Shown here piece by piece: positions 19,753-31,579 of a stretch of DNA of 64,000 nt. Each line of letters opens with the position of its first letter. Position 1 is the stretch's first letter. Under the pieces are notes generated by a model. That model ran no database searches. It worked only from the letters and a program-made list of their open reading frames with translations, and had not been told where the DNA came from. Where the stretch lies: assembly GCA_964019165.1 (NCBI GenBank), contig OZ025273.1, forward strand, positions 13,870,714 through 13,934,713, written 5' to 3'. The stretch comes from Mastigias papua (Eukaryota; Cnidaria; Scyphozoa; Rhizostomeae; Mastigiidae). Position numbers and translations under genes: made by a program.

Positions 19753-20979
19753 TCAGCCAGTCACGCCACTGCTGGCGGATGGCCTCCATATCTTTCTCCA
19801 CTCATCACGGTCTCGGGCCCTCTGGGTCCACGTACTGCCTGCTCTCTGCTCTATATCATCTCTCCATCTCCTTTTTGGTCTCCCCTTTCCTCTTTTCCTG
19901 TCCCATGGGGTCCATTCTGTTGTTTTCTTTGCCCATTCGTGGTTTCTCATTCGGGCTAGATGTCCTGCCCACTTTCCTTTGGCTTCAATAACTTTCTCGA
20001 TGACATCCTTCACTTCTGTTCTTGATCTCAAGTCTTCATTCCGGATCTTATCTCTTTTCGTGACTCTCAGCATTGATCTTTCCATGCTTCATTGGATTAT
20101 AGCCAATTTCTCTCTCTGATGGCTGGTAAGTGACCACGTCTCTGCTCCATAAGCCATTGCTGGTAGTATGACAGTGTCCATGATCTTCCTTTTCAGACAT
20201 ATGGGCATTCTCTGATCTCTCAGGAACGTGCTGTACTGTCCAAATCTCTTCCATGCTGATGTTATTCTCTCATCGATTTCTTTTGCCATCTCATTTCCAG
20301 GTGTTAGCAGTCTGCCCAAGTACTTGTATTCTTCAACCACTTCCAGCTGTTCTCCATAAATCAATATTCCTTTTCTTTGCCTTCTTTTTGCGATTTCGTT
20401 GCACATAATCTTTGTTTTCTTTTTGTTCATTCTCATTCCATCTTTTCTCCCTTCTTCATTCAGATTATTCAAAAGTGTACTGAGATGTTCTTCCTTTTCT
20501 GCAAATAAGATGATATCATCTGCAAATCTCAGATTGTTCATCCTTTCTCCATTGATGTTAATTCCCGCTTCAACTTCCATTCTCCTGAATATTTCCTCCA
20601 AAGCTGCTGTACACAAAACTGGCGACAATGTGTCTCCTTGCCGCACGCCTGTCATGATCTTGATCTTTCGGCTGAGTGATTCAGTTCGAACCTGAGCTGT
20701 GCCTCCGTCATATGTTTCTTTTAGGATGTTGATGTACTTTTCCTCTACGCTGTGTTGTTTAAGTGCTTCAAAGACAGCCTTATGTTGGATGGAATCAAAG
20801 GCTTTTTCATAGTCTACAAATGCCATGTGTATGGGTATTTTATACTCATTGGTTTTCACGAGTATTTGTACAACTGACTGCAAATGGTCGATGGTAGAAT
20901 GACCTCTTCTGTACGCTGCTTGTTCTGGTGGTTGATGGTCACTAAGGGTGTTGTTTAATCTATTCTTCAGGATCTTCAT
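19753..20979 (-). pseudogene. Reverse transcriptase and C-terminal tail, RTE-like element
   Basis: Motifs in order: [28 protein letters not shown] (motif A), [13 protein letters not shown] (motif B), [12 protein letters not shown] (motif C with FADD) and [18 protein letters not shown]. One in-frame stop at 20,089-20,091 precedes the tail WAGHLARMRNHEWAKK and GRPKRRWRDDIE, a hallmark of RTE-type proteins. Confidence 0.88.
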
Positions 20980-21008
20980 GAAGAATTTGTAGACTTGGGA
21001 GAGTAAGC

Positions 21009-22649
21009 TTATTGGTCTGTAGTTTGCAAGGTCTTTCTTATCTCCTTCTTAAATATGAGTGTGATGATGGCATTCTTCCACTCATTTGGCACGTTTTCTT
21101 CGGCCATCACTCTATTGAAGAGTGTACTCAGCTTCGATCTGACTACTTCGCCTCCTGCTTTCAGCATTTCAATCACAACTTGATCTTCCCCTGGTGCTTT
21201 GTTGTTTTTCATGCTTTTCATTGCATGCTCAATTTCACTGTCAAGGATTGTTGGTACATCCTCTGCTTCTTCTTTTCTGATGTTTTGGGCTGCATCTTGG
21301 TACAGGTTTTCATAGAATTCTGCGCACCTCTCAAGAATTCTCTCCCTGTTGGTGGTGACGGCTCCATCTTGTTCTTTTAAAGCTGGTATAAGAACCTTGC
21401 AGCCATCTTTGTCTTTTGCTCTCTTCAATCCTTTTCCGCTCTCAATCGCTTTCTTCACTCGCAAGGTGTTGTGCTCTCTAAGGTCTTCCCTCATTCTCTT
21501 CCTGATGGTTTTACACAGTTCATTGTATTCCCTTCTCTCTTGGCCATTCAGATCTTTCTTTGCCATTTCTCTCCTCTCTTTCAAGAGTTCTTTTGTTTCA
21601 GGCTTGAGCTTTTCTTCTTGATGTCTTTCATCTCTTCCAGCTGTTTCCATGGTACAGTCTTTGATGATATTTGTGATACTAAGGGCCATTTCCTCCACAC
21701 TGTCTTCTTGCAAGGTTTTAAAGCGGTTTTGCAGTTTCAGTTGGAATTCAGTCTCTTTTTGCTTCAAAGCGTTGATGCTGAGTTTTGCACCTTTTGGTCT
21801 CATCATTTTCATTCTCTCCAATCTGGTATTCATCTTGATCTTGCTTCTGATCATTCTGTGATCACTGCCGATGTTCACTCTTGTGACCACGTTCACATTG
21901 TTAACCATGCTCTTGTTTGCCAGTATGTAATCAATCTCGTTCCTGGTCTCCCCATTTGGGCTTCTCCATGTCCACTTACTGGTCTTTCATTTCCTGTAGA
22001 AGGTGTTTGCGATCTTCAAGCCTTTTGATTTTGCAAATTGTACCAGTCTATTTCCTCTTTCGTTCCTTTCTCCGAGGCCAAACTTCCCGACCGTTGCTCC
22101 ATCGCTTCGGTGATGTTGTCCAACCTTTGCGTTGAAGTCACCCATTACGATCTTGTATTGACTTCTGTTGTTATCCATTGATCTTTCAATCTCTTCATAT
22201 AGCTCTTCAACTTCTTCATCGCTGTGACTTGATGTTGGTGCATACACTTGTATCACTTGTAGTTGGTATCTGCTGTTCACTTTCAATGTAAGTGATGTCA
22301 CTCTGCTGCTCTCTCCTTCATAATGTACAACTCGGTCTTTGATGTTCTTGTGGACCAGAAATCCAACTCCCCCGACAGAATCATTCTCCCCCTTTGTGTA
22401 CAGTACGTGTCCGCTTTGCATCTGCTTCAGCTGCTCTCATTTCTTTCTTGTTTCTGACAGTCCAATAATGTCCCACTTGAACCCTGTCAGCTCTTGCTCC
22501 AATTCCTCCTCCTTCTCTGGATCTTTCAATGTTCTCACGTTGTAAGTGCAAACGTTCAGCTGCACTTGGGATACCCGGGGATTCTCAGCACCCTCTGCCT
22601 TTCGGCTGCCGGGGACTGAGGGCCGTTGTGTGTTGAGTGTGTCCATCAT
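21009..22649 (-). pseudogene. AP endonuclease and start of reverse transcriptase, RTE-like element
   Basis: From the ATG at 22,649: NVCTYNVRTLKD, GLSETRKK, then after an in-frame stop VGFLVHK, VIQVYAPTSS, KIVMGDFNAKVG and NEIDYI with SDHRMI, the ordered motifs of an AP-type endonuclease. All pieces are in one frame, broken by stops at about 22,437 and 21,987. The continuation covers a lysine-rich linker and [19 protein letters not shown], the first reverse transcriptase motif. Confidence 0.85.
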
Positions 22650-22803
22650 GTGGGTGTGAACTGTGACTCACCACGCTGGTTCAGTGCGGATTGGTGAGTT
22701 GCCTGCATCCCTGAAGATCCAAAGGTACAGGACTATGCGGCAGGTAGTACGAGGTTACATTTTACTCATAGCAGACTTAAGAGCCTGACCTGACCTTCAA
22801 GGT

Positions 22804-23366
22804 ATTCATTGTTAAACAAGATTAGCGAATTCGATGTAAAACTCTGCGTACATTTGAAAAAAGCTGTAAGAAATCAGAGCCTTTAATTACCACATCATCA
22901 TAGAAGAATGGCAGAATGCAATCACTTAAGTCTGAAAAGATCTGTTCCATAGTGCGTTGAAAGAGGAATGACGCTGGTTTGATGCCCTGTGGTATCACAT
23001 TCCAAGTCCACTGACCAAACCCATAGCCTGGGAAGACAGCAATGATTGGTTTGGCTCGAGCAGCACAAGGAATTTAGTAATACCCACTATTAAAATGGAT
23101 AGAACTGACAAACTGTGAACCACAAACAGATTCCAGGTATAGCTGTAAGGACGGAAAAGACCAGTGCGAATCTTTGATTGCTGGGTTAAGGAATAATAAT
23201 CAATCACTAGGCGATAGTAATCGGTAACATTAGAGCTATTGGTAACATTCTTTTTGGCAACACGTACTGTAGCAGCACGATATGGGGAATCTATATGCTC
23301 AATAAGTTCATGATCCTTATAATGCTGTAGCAGTTCTTTGATAATTGACTGCTGCTGTAGAGGCAC
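22804..23366 (-). pseudogene. Gypsy reverse transcriptase, fingers and palm (old element)
   Basis: MPLQQQSIIKELLQHYKDHE and IDSPYRAATVRVAKKN begin the domain; YRLVIDYYSLTQQ is the conserved block before motif A. Farther on, in other frames, GIKPASFLFQRTMEQIF and LPFFYDDVVI give motif B and the YDD catalytic motif (about 22,910-22,870). Confidence 0.75.
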
Positions 23367-23591
23367 TCACAATAAAGGCATTGAAATAGGAGTTGAATGG
23401 ATCAGATCAAAATCAAATTCAGTAGCTCTGGCTTTACCGATTTTTTTATTAGACAAAGTGAAAACGTCAGAGAATTCAGCAAGCAAGGTCTTGGCTGCAT
23501 GGAATTGAGAAGGAAGCAAATGTATCATTTGTGAAGTCAGATGAGTGATTGGATCTGAGTCTTGAGATAATGATGAGGGATGTGTGGAATC

Positions 23592-24248
23592 TTATGAAGT
23601 TAGGGCATTTATTGATTCCTTAGAAAGTACTGAGAATCCATCAAAGTCATATGTCCCCTGGGCAACTGTGGTGCCCTTACCAATTGCTTTGGAGACATCA
23701 GAGCAACTAAAAATTGTTGTGTGTACACTTGAATTTTGATGCATTAATTGGTTTAGAGATGGTACAACTTTAAGATGGAGCCGTTCTTTAAAAGGTAAAT
23801 GGCCATCAATGAGAACAGCTGGTGCTAAAACTGGACGCAAGATATCAAGGGAAGATCATTTTCTTATTGTCGGAATACATAAAGCTTGACCGGGTGGAAT
23901 AGTGTACTTGGCGGTAGTCATGACAGCAATGTTATCCTGAAGAGAAGGTTGAGAAGATACGGAGACAATGGACTGTTTCAACTGGAGAATGTTCCTGGAA
24001 TTATCAACACACCAATGGCTAAACATGTTGAGGAAACTCAAACCAATAATGCAAGAATAAGGCAACTCATCAATTGCTACAAACTCAACAGTATGGGATA
24101 CAGCTGGTTGTCCTATTACAAGTGGCACTTTTATTGTGCCAGAGGGCTTCGTCACTTTTCCATTGGCATCAAGGAGATCTGGGCCAAAATAGGGCGTTAA
24201 TGTTAAGTTCTGCAAGCATCGACTTCCAGTGAAACTTCTTCTAGCCAT
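23592..24248 (-). pseudogene. Gypsy protease region (old element)
   Basis: From 24,248: a segment with PLVIGQPAVSHTVEFVAIDE followed by CIIGLSFLNMFSHWCVDN, matching the C-terminal half of a retroviral-type protease (the IIG flap-end motif). The DTG-containing half is not present upstream, so the element is truncated here. The piece at 23,840-23,592 is the linker to reverse transcriptase. Confidence 0.6.
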
Positions 24249-24250
24249 GC

Positions 24251-24728
24251 ATTTATCGAAAAAATATGGTTGCCATCTTTAGCAACACAAATTTTTCACA
24301 TTGAAGGTGTTATAACAAAGTTTGAACTTGGCATTTTAGCAGCAAACCTACTTTAATATCATGTCTTTGCATTTAAAATTATGCAAAATCAAGTTGTCAA
24401 TTGTCATGTAATGGAATGATCAAGTGGATGGTGTAATATCTGACAAATCAGAACTCCAAGGCAAATACGCACACTGTAAAGAATATGTGTTTTAATATTT
24501 GCACCAAAAGGACTCCTTACACAATGTGTGGGTGATTGAGTTACCTGCTTTCTCCTCAAATATAGAACGAACGAGATCGGCCTTGTTAGTACACAGTGAA
24601 ACTAAGATTATTTTGCGCTATATGACTTTCGAAGACAGTAAATCATCTAAACAATAATATATTTTCCATCTTGACGCATCTTATTGAACTAATCCATTGT
24701 TAAGACTTAGCAAGACGTAGCATACTGC
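24251..24728. other. Unassigned spacer
   Basis: AT-rich, with no convincing reading frame, repeat or splice signal seen. It lies between the old Gypsy pieces and the inverted-repeat element at 24,737. Confidence 0.4.
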
Positions 24729-27334
24729 ATCACAACCATAGAAATAGGAGGACTAGAATGCGCGCTCTATTGTTTCGCTTTTGTCTGATATGTAATACCC
24801 ATGAGGAGCAAAGATGGTAGCAACACGTTGGCAAAAGAATGTTACGGGCTATGCCGTCAAATGGTGTTTTCAATCTATTTGGACTAATTTTGAGCCTATT
24901 TTCACTGTAAAATGAAATTTTTGGTGTGGCGAAGGAATAAGATTATCGGTAAATGCCTTCAGAGTTTGAAAATTACCTTTTTTGTTGCGATTCTATCGCT
25001 TTTCAAAAGTTTGCTATGCGGGCCTTAGGGTTTGTATCCTGTTATTTAATGTCCCGAGAGATCCAAACAGTGACAGATTAACTAAAGATCAAATATCCAC
25101 AACGTAAGTCAAGTTACTTTGTTTCATAGCTAGTTGAAACACTTAAGAAAAGTACCTTTAAGCGAAGCATCGATCTTTGACAGGATAGGCCAAGTACTTT
25201 CTAGGGGAGTAGAGTGAATGTGGATAATAAGAATCTATGTATATTTTAGCATTGTACCATTCCATACAGTTCAAGACTCAGGATTTCAAATAGTTATCAA
25301 CTATTAGGTAGTTGTGTGTCACCTACAGACATAACGGTGGTATCCGTATCAATTGTATACGTCTAGGCTAGTGTGCATGCCATGCGGCCTACTGAGTACA
25401 TCTTTTTCTAGGAGTACTGGCGTAAAAATTATTGATGTTAGTGCTGCAATACAAGGAAACGATAACAACATGACCTATATGTGTGTCATATTTGCATGAG
25501 TGCAAAGTAACTTAGTGAATCTCCGGCTTGAGCATTACACGGAGTGCACCTAGGCAACTTGGTTGTATCCTAATCAAAGACATGGACATAAGGGACGGAT
25601 CATTACTTTCTTGCAGGGACGGATGGAAGACATTCTCATATGTTTGATGAAATTTTCGTCCCCCCCCTTCTTAGATTTATGTAAAAGGTTTGGTCCCTAC
25701 TCCAGGACCTCAGAAGAAACTCCATACTCCTTGTTGTAAAATGCTCTTTATTTTTCATTCCCTCTCCCTCTGAGTGTACAGAATTTTGGCCCCCCTCCTG
25801 GACGTCTTCCAGCCCCTCCCCTGAAAGAATTGATGACTAGCCCCTCAGTAGCTGTTAATCAAGAGTCCATTTAGCTTCATAGGGGTAGTTTTGCTCCATA
25901 CTTTAGCTGCACAACTGTGTGATTGTTGTACCAACCCAATTTGCTTGTGCTTGCTGAGAGATATATTATGTTTTTGAGAAGTATATTATGTATATAAACC
26001 ATATATGATATCTTTAAGGAATAAATGACATTCCTAAAAATGTGTTATTTTTGAGAAGACAATTTTTGACAAATGTAGTATTTCAATATGATTCTGAAAA
26101 GATTATGATTCAGAACATAGTTGCAAAACAACATATCATGATAACATAGAATTTGGTGGATAAATCATTCATGAGAAGTGTAATATCATTAGCAGCCTGG
26201 TTGTCTTTGAATTTTTATATTCTCAGATTTAATAGAAATGCAACCAGAGAAGAAATAGAATGGAACAATGCTTAGTCACAGGATTTTTGTATTCTTTTGA
26301 TGTCTTTTCTATGGAGGAATGGTAGAATGTTCCCACATGTATCACTGCATTCCTGGCATGCTTAATGCTTTGAAGTATGGCCAATAAAACATGAATTTTA
26401 CTGTCTTGCTTCAAGATTTGACTAAAAGGCCCTTCAAAGCTACCCTATGATACCCTACCCTTCATCTTATTGCAAACTTTATCAAATTGCTATTGAAGAA
26501 AGCATATGTCACATTTGTTATACAGATACCAGGATCTGATGGTGTAAGACTGAGAATGACAGAATCCTTTTTTGTAATAGATAGGCTCTTCAACTGCAAA
26601 AGTGAAGAGTTTTGTACACTCTAAGGCCTCTTCTGTTAGCTCACATCCAGTTGCTTGTCCAACATTTGTTCCTCCAGTTTTATTTACTGCACTTATTGTA
26701 TGACTAAATGATTATACTCATTTATTTGATTAAACCTTATATTGCTGTTATTTTAATACAAAGCTAAAAAGTTAATGTTTTTTGAATATTGGTTTCCAGA
26801 AGGTCTCTGGGCAGTTGACATCTTAGGGGTTATTGATAGTGACCTGAGAGAAACTGTTTCTCATATTTGCAACCAGTTGCAGAAAGTTGCTATTCCTATC
26901 TAAATATGCAGGGATCTAGCAAAATCAATAAATATTCTTGCAGCAATTTTAGTAAGATATGCCCACAGTATTTGTAAATAAGGTCAATATAAATCATTAG
27001 CTGAATTAGAGTTGAATAGAAAGTGAAAAGGCCTACAAGTCACAAGGAAAGACCCCTCATACGCGTATACTTACGGATCAGACAACAGGTTATTTCGCCC
27101 AGAAGTTAGATTTTCTAAAGTGAGCATCACTTATTATATCCGTATTTATTGCTAGGAAGTACCATGTAGCAAAACTACGCGTCAAACGACATTTAGCCTA
27201 TGTTGTTTACGTATAGCTCAGAGAGCCGCTTCTGTCTTTTTGCCAACGTGGTGCTACCATTTTGACTCCCCATTGGCATTACGCTCCACGTGACCTAGTG
27301 CGCATTCTAGTCCTCCTATTTCTATGATCACACC
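24729..27334. mobile_element. DNA element with ~100-bp terminal inverted repeats and 8-bp target duplication
   Basis: The left end at 24,737 (CATAGAAATAGGAGGACTAG) is inverted at 27,326, and similarity continues inward for about 95-110 bases on each side, with small indels. Flanks are ATCACAAC (24,729-24,736) and ATCACACC (27,327-27,334), an 8-bp target duplication with one change. The 2.6-kb interior has no transposase frame; it holds C-rich stretches near 25,660-25,850 and AT-rich sequence. An 8-bp duplication fits hAT and a few other superfamilies. Confidence 0.75.
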
Positions 27335-28796
27335 ACACCATCACACTGTACGAAGGTTGAGGACATCCTCGTTAGCCTCGCTTTCGACATCAAAGATCCA
27401 CGTGACTTTGGAATGTGAAAAGGGCCTATTGGGGATAGGGGAGCCCGCGTTTTGCGAGCTATCAGTACTAAGCTAGTCTCCTGTACATGAAATAAGCACA
27501 TAATTCTTCAAAATGTTCTTTACAGTAAGACATTCTTTAGCTACATCACGTATTGTCTTCTGCATACTTCATTCTAACTTAGAGAGTGTTGTAAACTCTA
27601 GTAGTATAATTGTACCAGTGTATATCATATACAATATAGCCCATCAATTGACAGGTATGACGACGGCTATGACCTAGTGGGCGATCACAAATCTTCTCCA
27701 CACAGGTACGCAATTAAATCTGAGCCATAATCCTGTAATATGATTGCATCCAGTAATCCTAGGGTACCTGATATATTTTATTTTTCTCTAGCCATTACAT
27801 TAGCTTGTATCGACTTATAATAGCTCAGAGGACTCCATAGTGTTACTTCATAAAAATGAAAGAATACCGTTATGTATATATAACATGCAATAATAGTATT
27901 TTGGGTGGGGGGGAGTTTATGGGTGGGGGTGGAGTTTATGGTAGGGGCTTGTAAAAATCAAGTCTAAACAATAGAGACGATCATGCTATCTAGTAGTAAG
28001 TAACCCTTTTAACTGAATCAACATGTACAGAATAATCTATGAAATCATTAATGGAACTTATAGCAAATGATCTCAGAAGGACAGGAGTGCAACTGTTTTC
28101 CAGCAAAATAACATTCAGGATAAAGGATACCCTAATTTGACTCTTCAAAAGTTACACAGCGATCCATAGTGAAAAGAATTATAAAAGTGTTGTAAATAAA
28201 GAGTACTGGGATTCAGCTACAAACTGAACTGGGAGTAAGTAAAGCATCAGCTAGGGAGAATGAAAGTAATATGAAACGCCCCTCAAGATTTTGGAGAGAC
28301 ACCATGCGATAGTTTCCTCAAATAGTGCAAGAAAAAGACACAGAAACAGAGTACCAAACTGCAATAATTCACAGACTAAATTGGATAACATCCTTGTTTT
28401 AACCTAAAATAACTGTGTTGCAAACACAAAGATCTACGTAGAAGTTACAAACAACACCTCAACTATAAACAATGTCAGAGTGGCCTAGCATAGCTAAAAA
28501 TGAACAGCTCGCTACAAGTCCTAGCAATTATCAAATAGTCCAGTGGATATCTGCCGAACAACTTCCAGAACCTCTGCAGTCATAAATCTATAATGTAGTT
28601 GTTCGGAAACAAAAGATTGAATGTATCTGCGATCGTGAGATGAACTTGGGAATCCCCTCACATGTTTACTGACAAACTACACTAGAATGAAGATTGAAGG
28701 ATACCCAAACGTTATATGGCTATCACTCAAGAAACTTAGCAAGTCATGTAGTTTGCTTGTATTCACACTTGACATGAAAGACGAACAGCGGCCTCT
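27335..28796. other. Unassigned spacer
   Basis: No frame or repeat that I can support except a G-rich run at 27,903-27,942. It may be intron or intergenic. Confidence 0.35.
27903..27942 (+). other. G-rich tract, possible G-quadruplex
   Basis: Several runs of three or more G separated by T or AGTTTAT: GGGTGGGGGGG, then GGGTGGGGGTGG. Enough runs for a four-stranded fold. Confidence 0.5.
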
Positions 28797-29026
28797 TCAT
28801 TGCTTAAACCATAAGGGGAGGGCTACAAACCTCTCAGAGTTATAATAGATAACACAACGAACATCCTCAAGCAGGAAAAGCAAGGAAAAAACTGTGGAAG
28901 TTAGACAAAACAATTTCAGTACGCTACTGGTCGATATTTTATCACGCCTTACTTTATTTTCCTCAAAATAAAACTGAGACTTCACATTATGCAAAAACAA
29001 CCCAAGCTGAAAACTTCCCGAATGTT

Positions 29027-29278
29027 ATGCCACGTCAGGTAACAAAGCGTAAGAAGTACACGAAATACACAATATTATACCACAAAATACAACATGAAAT
29101 ACCTACTATATGGTTTATCACAGGATACCAGCAAAAGCACTATATTTTAGCAGAGAGAATCGAACAGCTCGGGAATGTCTGTCATGGCGATATCACCCTC
29201 GAGCAAATGTATTACAATCTCGCTGAAAACATGGACATATATAGCTTGAAAGAGACGGAAAATACGTATAATCAATAA
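29027..29278 (+). CDS. Unrecognised short reading frame
   Basis: An 83-codon frame with balanced amino-acid use (ITGYQQKHYILAERIEQLGN, DITLEQMYYNLAENM) that looks more protein-like than its neighbours. No motif is recognised, no splice partner is obvious and no start context stands out. It could be an exon, a fossil of a mobile element or chance. The opposite strand around 29,590-29,450 also has short protein-like pieces. Confidence 0.2.
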   Translation: MPRQVTKRKKYTKYTILYHKIQHEIPTIWFITGYQQKHYILAERIEQLGNVCHGDITLEQMYYNLAENMDIYSLKETENTYNQ

Positions 29279-30049
29279 AGTAACTACTGGCCAGAGTCCA
29301 GAAAAATGCCAAACCGTCCGCCGGCTGCCAAATCTTCATCATAAACCTTCCTCTTTTAAGACTACCAAAACTAGTCAAAGTTTTTTAACTCTACATTGGG
29401 TATGTCTAGGAAGCTTTAATTGTAAATGGGCTATATCTTTCACAGTCGATGTCGTATACTATAAAAACTTTCCTGAAACTGGATTGTCTATACAGATTTC
29501 AAAACCTTCCTCAAATACGACATAAAGAGTAAAAGTTTCCTCCTGCTCAGAGCCGTGGAGCCGTGACTTTTTCTGGACTTCGTTACAGGCAAGCATAAAT
29601 CAAACTCTTTGGAATCAACATAGCTACTCAACTGTCACAAAAAGTACGAAATTTTCCACGAATTCCAACAACATCCTCTACCAGTGCAATCTCTAGTTCT
29701 AATGAGAGTAGCTTATGGTTGCGGACGAAAACATTGGAGAACAAAGGACGACACATAAAGCCAAAAGAATTGCCAGATAGAAAGTGGAATATCTCGGTGG
29801 AGAGAAATATTAAAAATAAAGCAAAACGTAATAGTGGCATTTAGACCAGGCGGGAACCACTGGACCAGCAACTGGATGCTTTTCATCAACTTTCTCTACA
29901 GTAACCAAGGAACCATTACGTTCACTTAGGAATAGACCCTGAAAACTATAGGCTTTATGGATACCTTGGCAACTTATAACAGACAGCTCTTCTGACACAC
30001 AATGCTACATAGACGTGCTCCTTTATGACTAGAGCTATCCTGCTCAACT
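29279..30049. other. Unassigned region with short protein-like fragments on the minus strand
   Basis: Short minus-strand stretches such as EETFTLYVVFEEGFEICI (near 29,540) and FLSERNGSLVTVEKVDEKHP (near 29,900) read like protein but are not joined by clear splice sites. They might be downstream exons of the zinc-ribbon gene to the right. Confidence 0.2.
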
Positions 30050-30470
30050 TCTGACTGCAATAAGCATACGAGTCAACCTCATACTTACAACCACCAGAGC
30101 GAAGTAGCAGTGTACACCTTTCACAATTTGTATACAAAATATCACAATACGGCAATCACTTTCATTAAAAGCCCTCAATTTTCCTATTCACATTGTCACT
30201 CCCAACATAACAAAAGCTGACAGCAAAGTTAAGTGATATATAGAGAATAATTCCACGTGGCTCTTAAACTACCAGGAATGTACAGCCACACAATATCACT
30301 AATATCGCAGTTTATTGCATTGCGGTATAGCAGTGTAACCTTTGTTTTATAAGAGCATAAATAGTGACAAGTGTGTCTACTCATACGAACAGTACAAATA
30401 ATGTATAAACGCACAGATATATGTAATAGAGTCATTCATATCTATTCCCTATACTCTCAATGACTATAAG
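30050..30470 (-). repeat. Diverged copy of the exon-4 intron module
   Basis: GCATACGAGTCAAC near 30,063 and the following 170 bases match the sequence beside exon 4 at 31.4, 43.4 and 52.2 kb. The stretch 30,350-30,470 matches 42,960-43,070 (TCTACTCA..GACAGTACA). The equivalent exon is not clearly open in phase 1, so it is probably lost or diverged. Confidence 0.55.
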
Positions 30471-30700
30471 TCTTCTGCTACTCTTGGGTGCCTAATAGAC
30501 GGGGACTGAAATAGTCGGGGGGCTGGAGAAATACTCAAAGCCTAATTAGTGGGTTCATTGCAATAAACGGGGGGGATTGAAACTGACGACAAACAATTTT
30601 ACAGAAAAGACTATGGTTTCTTATCACCAATGTGCATCAAAGTAATTGTACCAAGTGCACAAAAAGTAAAGGCTGATCCATACAACATATCAGATCAGCA

Positions 30701-30982
30701 TACAATAACCGACAAAAGTCCTGGGACACTTTGCACTTTTTGCAGTCTGCAACAAACTTTCATTCCCCTCTCCCCCTGAAACAATGTTGGTTTTCTGGAG
30801 AAGTACCTGCGATAATGGGAAAATTTCGCGTGCACGCCAACTTCAAATGTACCACAAACGAATCAACATTGTTCTAGGGGGAAGGGGGGTGCATGTTTGT
30901 AGCAACTATGACAATATGTAGAGGACAATGGTTATTTATCTGTTTCTTCTAAGTGTCCCAAGGACTTTTGTCCACTATTGTA
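30701..30982. mobile_element. MITE with Tc1/mariner-type ends
   Basis: About 30-bp inverted ends: TACAATA at both termini, then GACAAAAGTCCTGGGACACTT at 30,711, inverted at 30,972 with one extra base. Internal sequence is also partly palindromic. TA at each end fits TA target duplication. No coding. Confidence 0.7.
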
Positions 30983-31248
30983 CATTTCTTACTACATTTT
31001 TAACTTGCAGGCCAAATTATCCCCTCTAAACATTGTCTTGGTCGAGATAATGCGTACAAACATTAATAGGCGGGGGCTTAGAATGAAACTCCCCAGGGTA
31101 GAAAATATTTGAAAAATTAATTACTGTAAGACGCCACCCAAGAGTAACACACTAAACTATGAACCATCTACAATATGGAAACTTTACAGCAATTACAGTG
31201 GCATATAAAATTAACAAACCTTCGTTGGTGACACCGAAGAAAGACTAC

Positions 31249-31398
31249 CTTCCAGGCTCTTATCGCTCTCCAATCCATACTGATCATTAGCTACAATGGG
31301 TAATATATCTGCACCATGAGCATTAGAATGAACTGTGGATTCACTAGATGCGGCTTTCCTCGTTGTCCCTCTGTCCATATTGCTCTCTTCTTCAATAT
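31249..31398 (-). CDS. Exon-4-like paralogous exon (zinc-ribbon gene family)
   Basis: An acceptor (GTGCTTAG) precedes ATATTGAAGAAGAG and the frame DIEEESNMDRGTTRKAASSE, strongly similar to exon 4 at 43.1 kb. If the donor at GGAAG/GTAGTC (31,248) is used, the exon is 150 bases and phase 1-1 like its relatives. The donor homologous to that of exon 4 (GAAG/GTTTGT at 31,219) would instead give 179 bases and end in phase 0. So it is a diverged paralogue or a downstream exon of the same gene. Confidence 0.5.
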
Positions 31399-31579
31399 CT
31401 AAGCACAATGGACATACGAGTCAACTTCAGGTTTACAACCAACAGAGCGAAATAATACTGCAAAATTTTCACAATGTGTATATGAAATATCACAATACGT
31501 CAATCACTTAGAAGACAGTTTTCAATTTTCCTATTGACACTGCCACTCGCAACAAAAGTAACGACTGATTGTAAATTTC

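Larger units (their letters stand above)
19738..22795 (-). mobile_element. RTE-like non-LTR retrotransposon, near full length
   Basis: On the minus strand the order is a short 5' leader (22,795-22,650), AP endonuclease, reverse transcriptase, a C-terminal arginine-rich tail and a (TGA)n tail at 19,738-19,752, which is typical of RTE-clade elements. Only three in-frame stops (at about 22,437, 21,987 and 20,089) and one frameshift near 21,000-21,050 break it, so it is moderately young. It interrupts the old Gypsy reverse transcriptase. Confidence 0.88.
19730..22803 (-). repeat. Target-site duplication bounding the RTE-like insertion
   Basis: TTCAAGGT occurs at 19,730-19,737 and 22,796-22,803, immediately outside the inserted element; removing one copy with the insert rejoins the two Gypsy pieces. 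Confidence 0.7.
13121..24250 (-). mobile_element. Old Gypsy-type LTR element, pol region, split by two insertions
   Basis: Read on the minus strand, pieces of one pol occur in order: protease (24,248-23,856), reverse transcriptase (23,366 to about 22,804), reverse transcriptase end and RNase H (19,707-19,170), integrase zinc domain (19,148-18,861), integrase core (14,405-14,079) and integrase C terminus (14,022-13,625). An RTE-like element (19,738-22,795) and a young Gypsy element (14,467-18,808) sit inside it, each flanked by target duplications. Gag and LTRs were not identified, so the outer limits are approximate. Many frameshifts and stops; inactive. Confidence 0.75.

Noticed and set aside
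19724..22545. Several plus-strand frames opposite the RTE-like element
   Set aside because: Antisense shadows of a clearly recognised reverse transcriptase and endonuclease.
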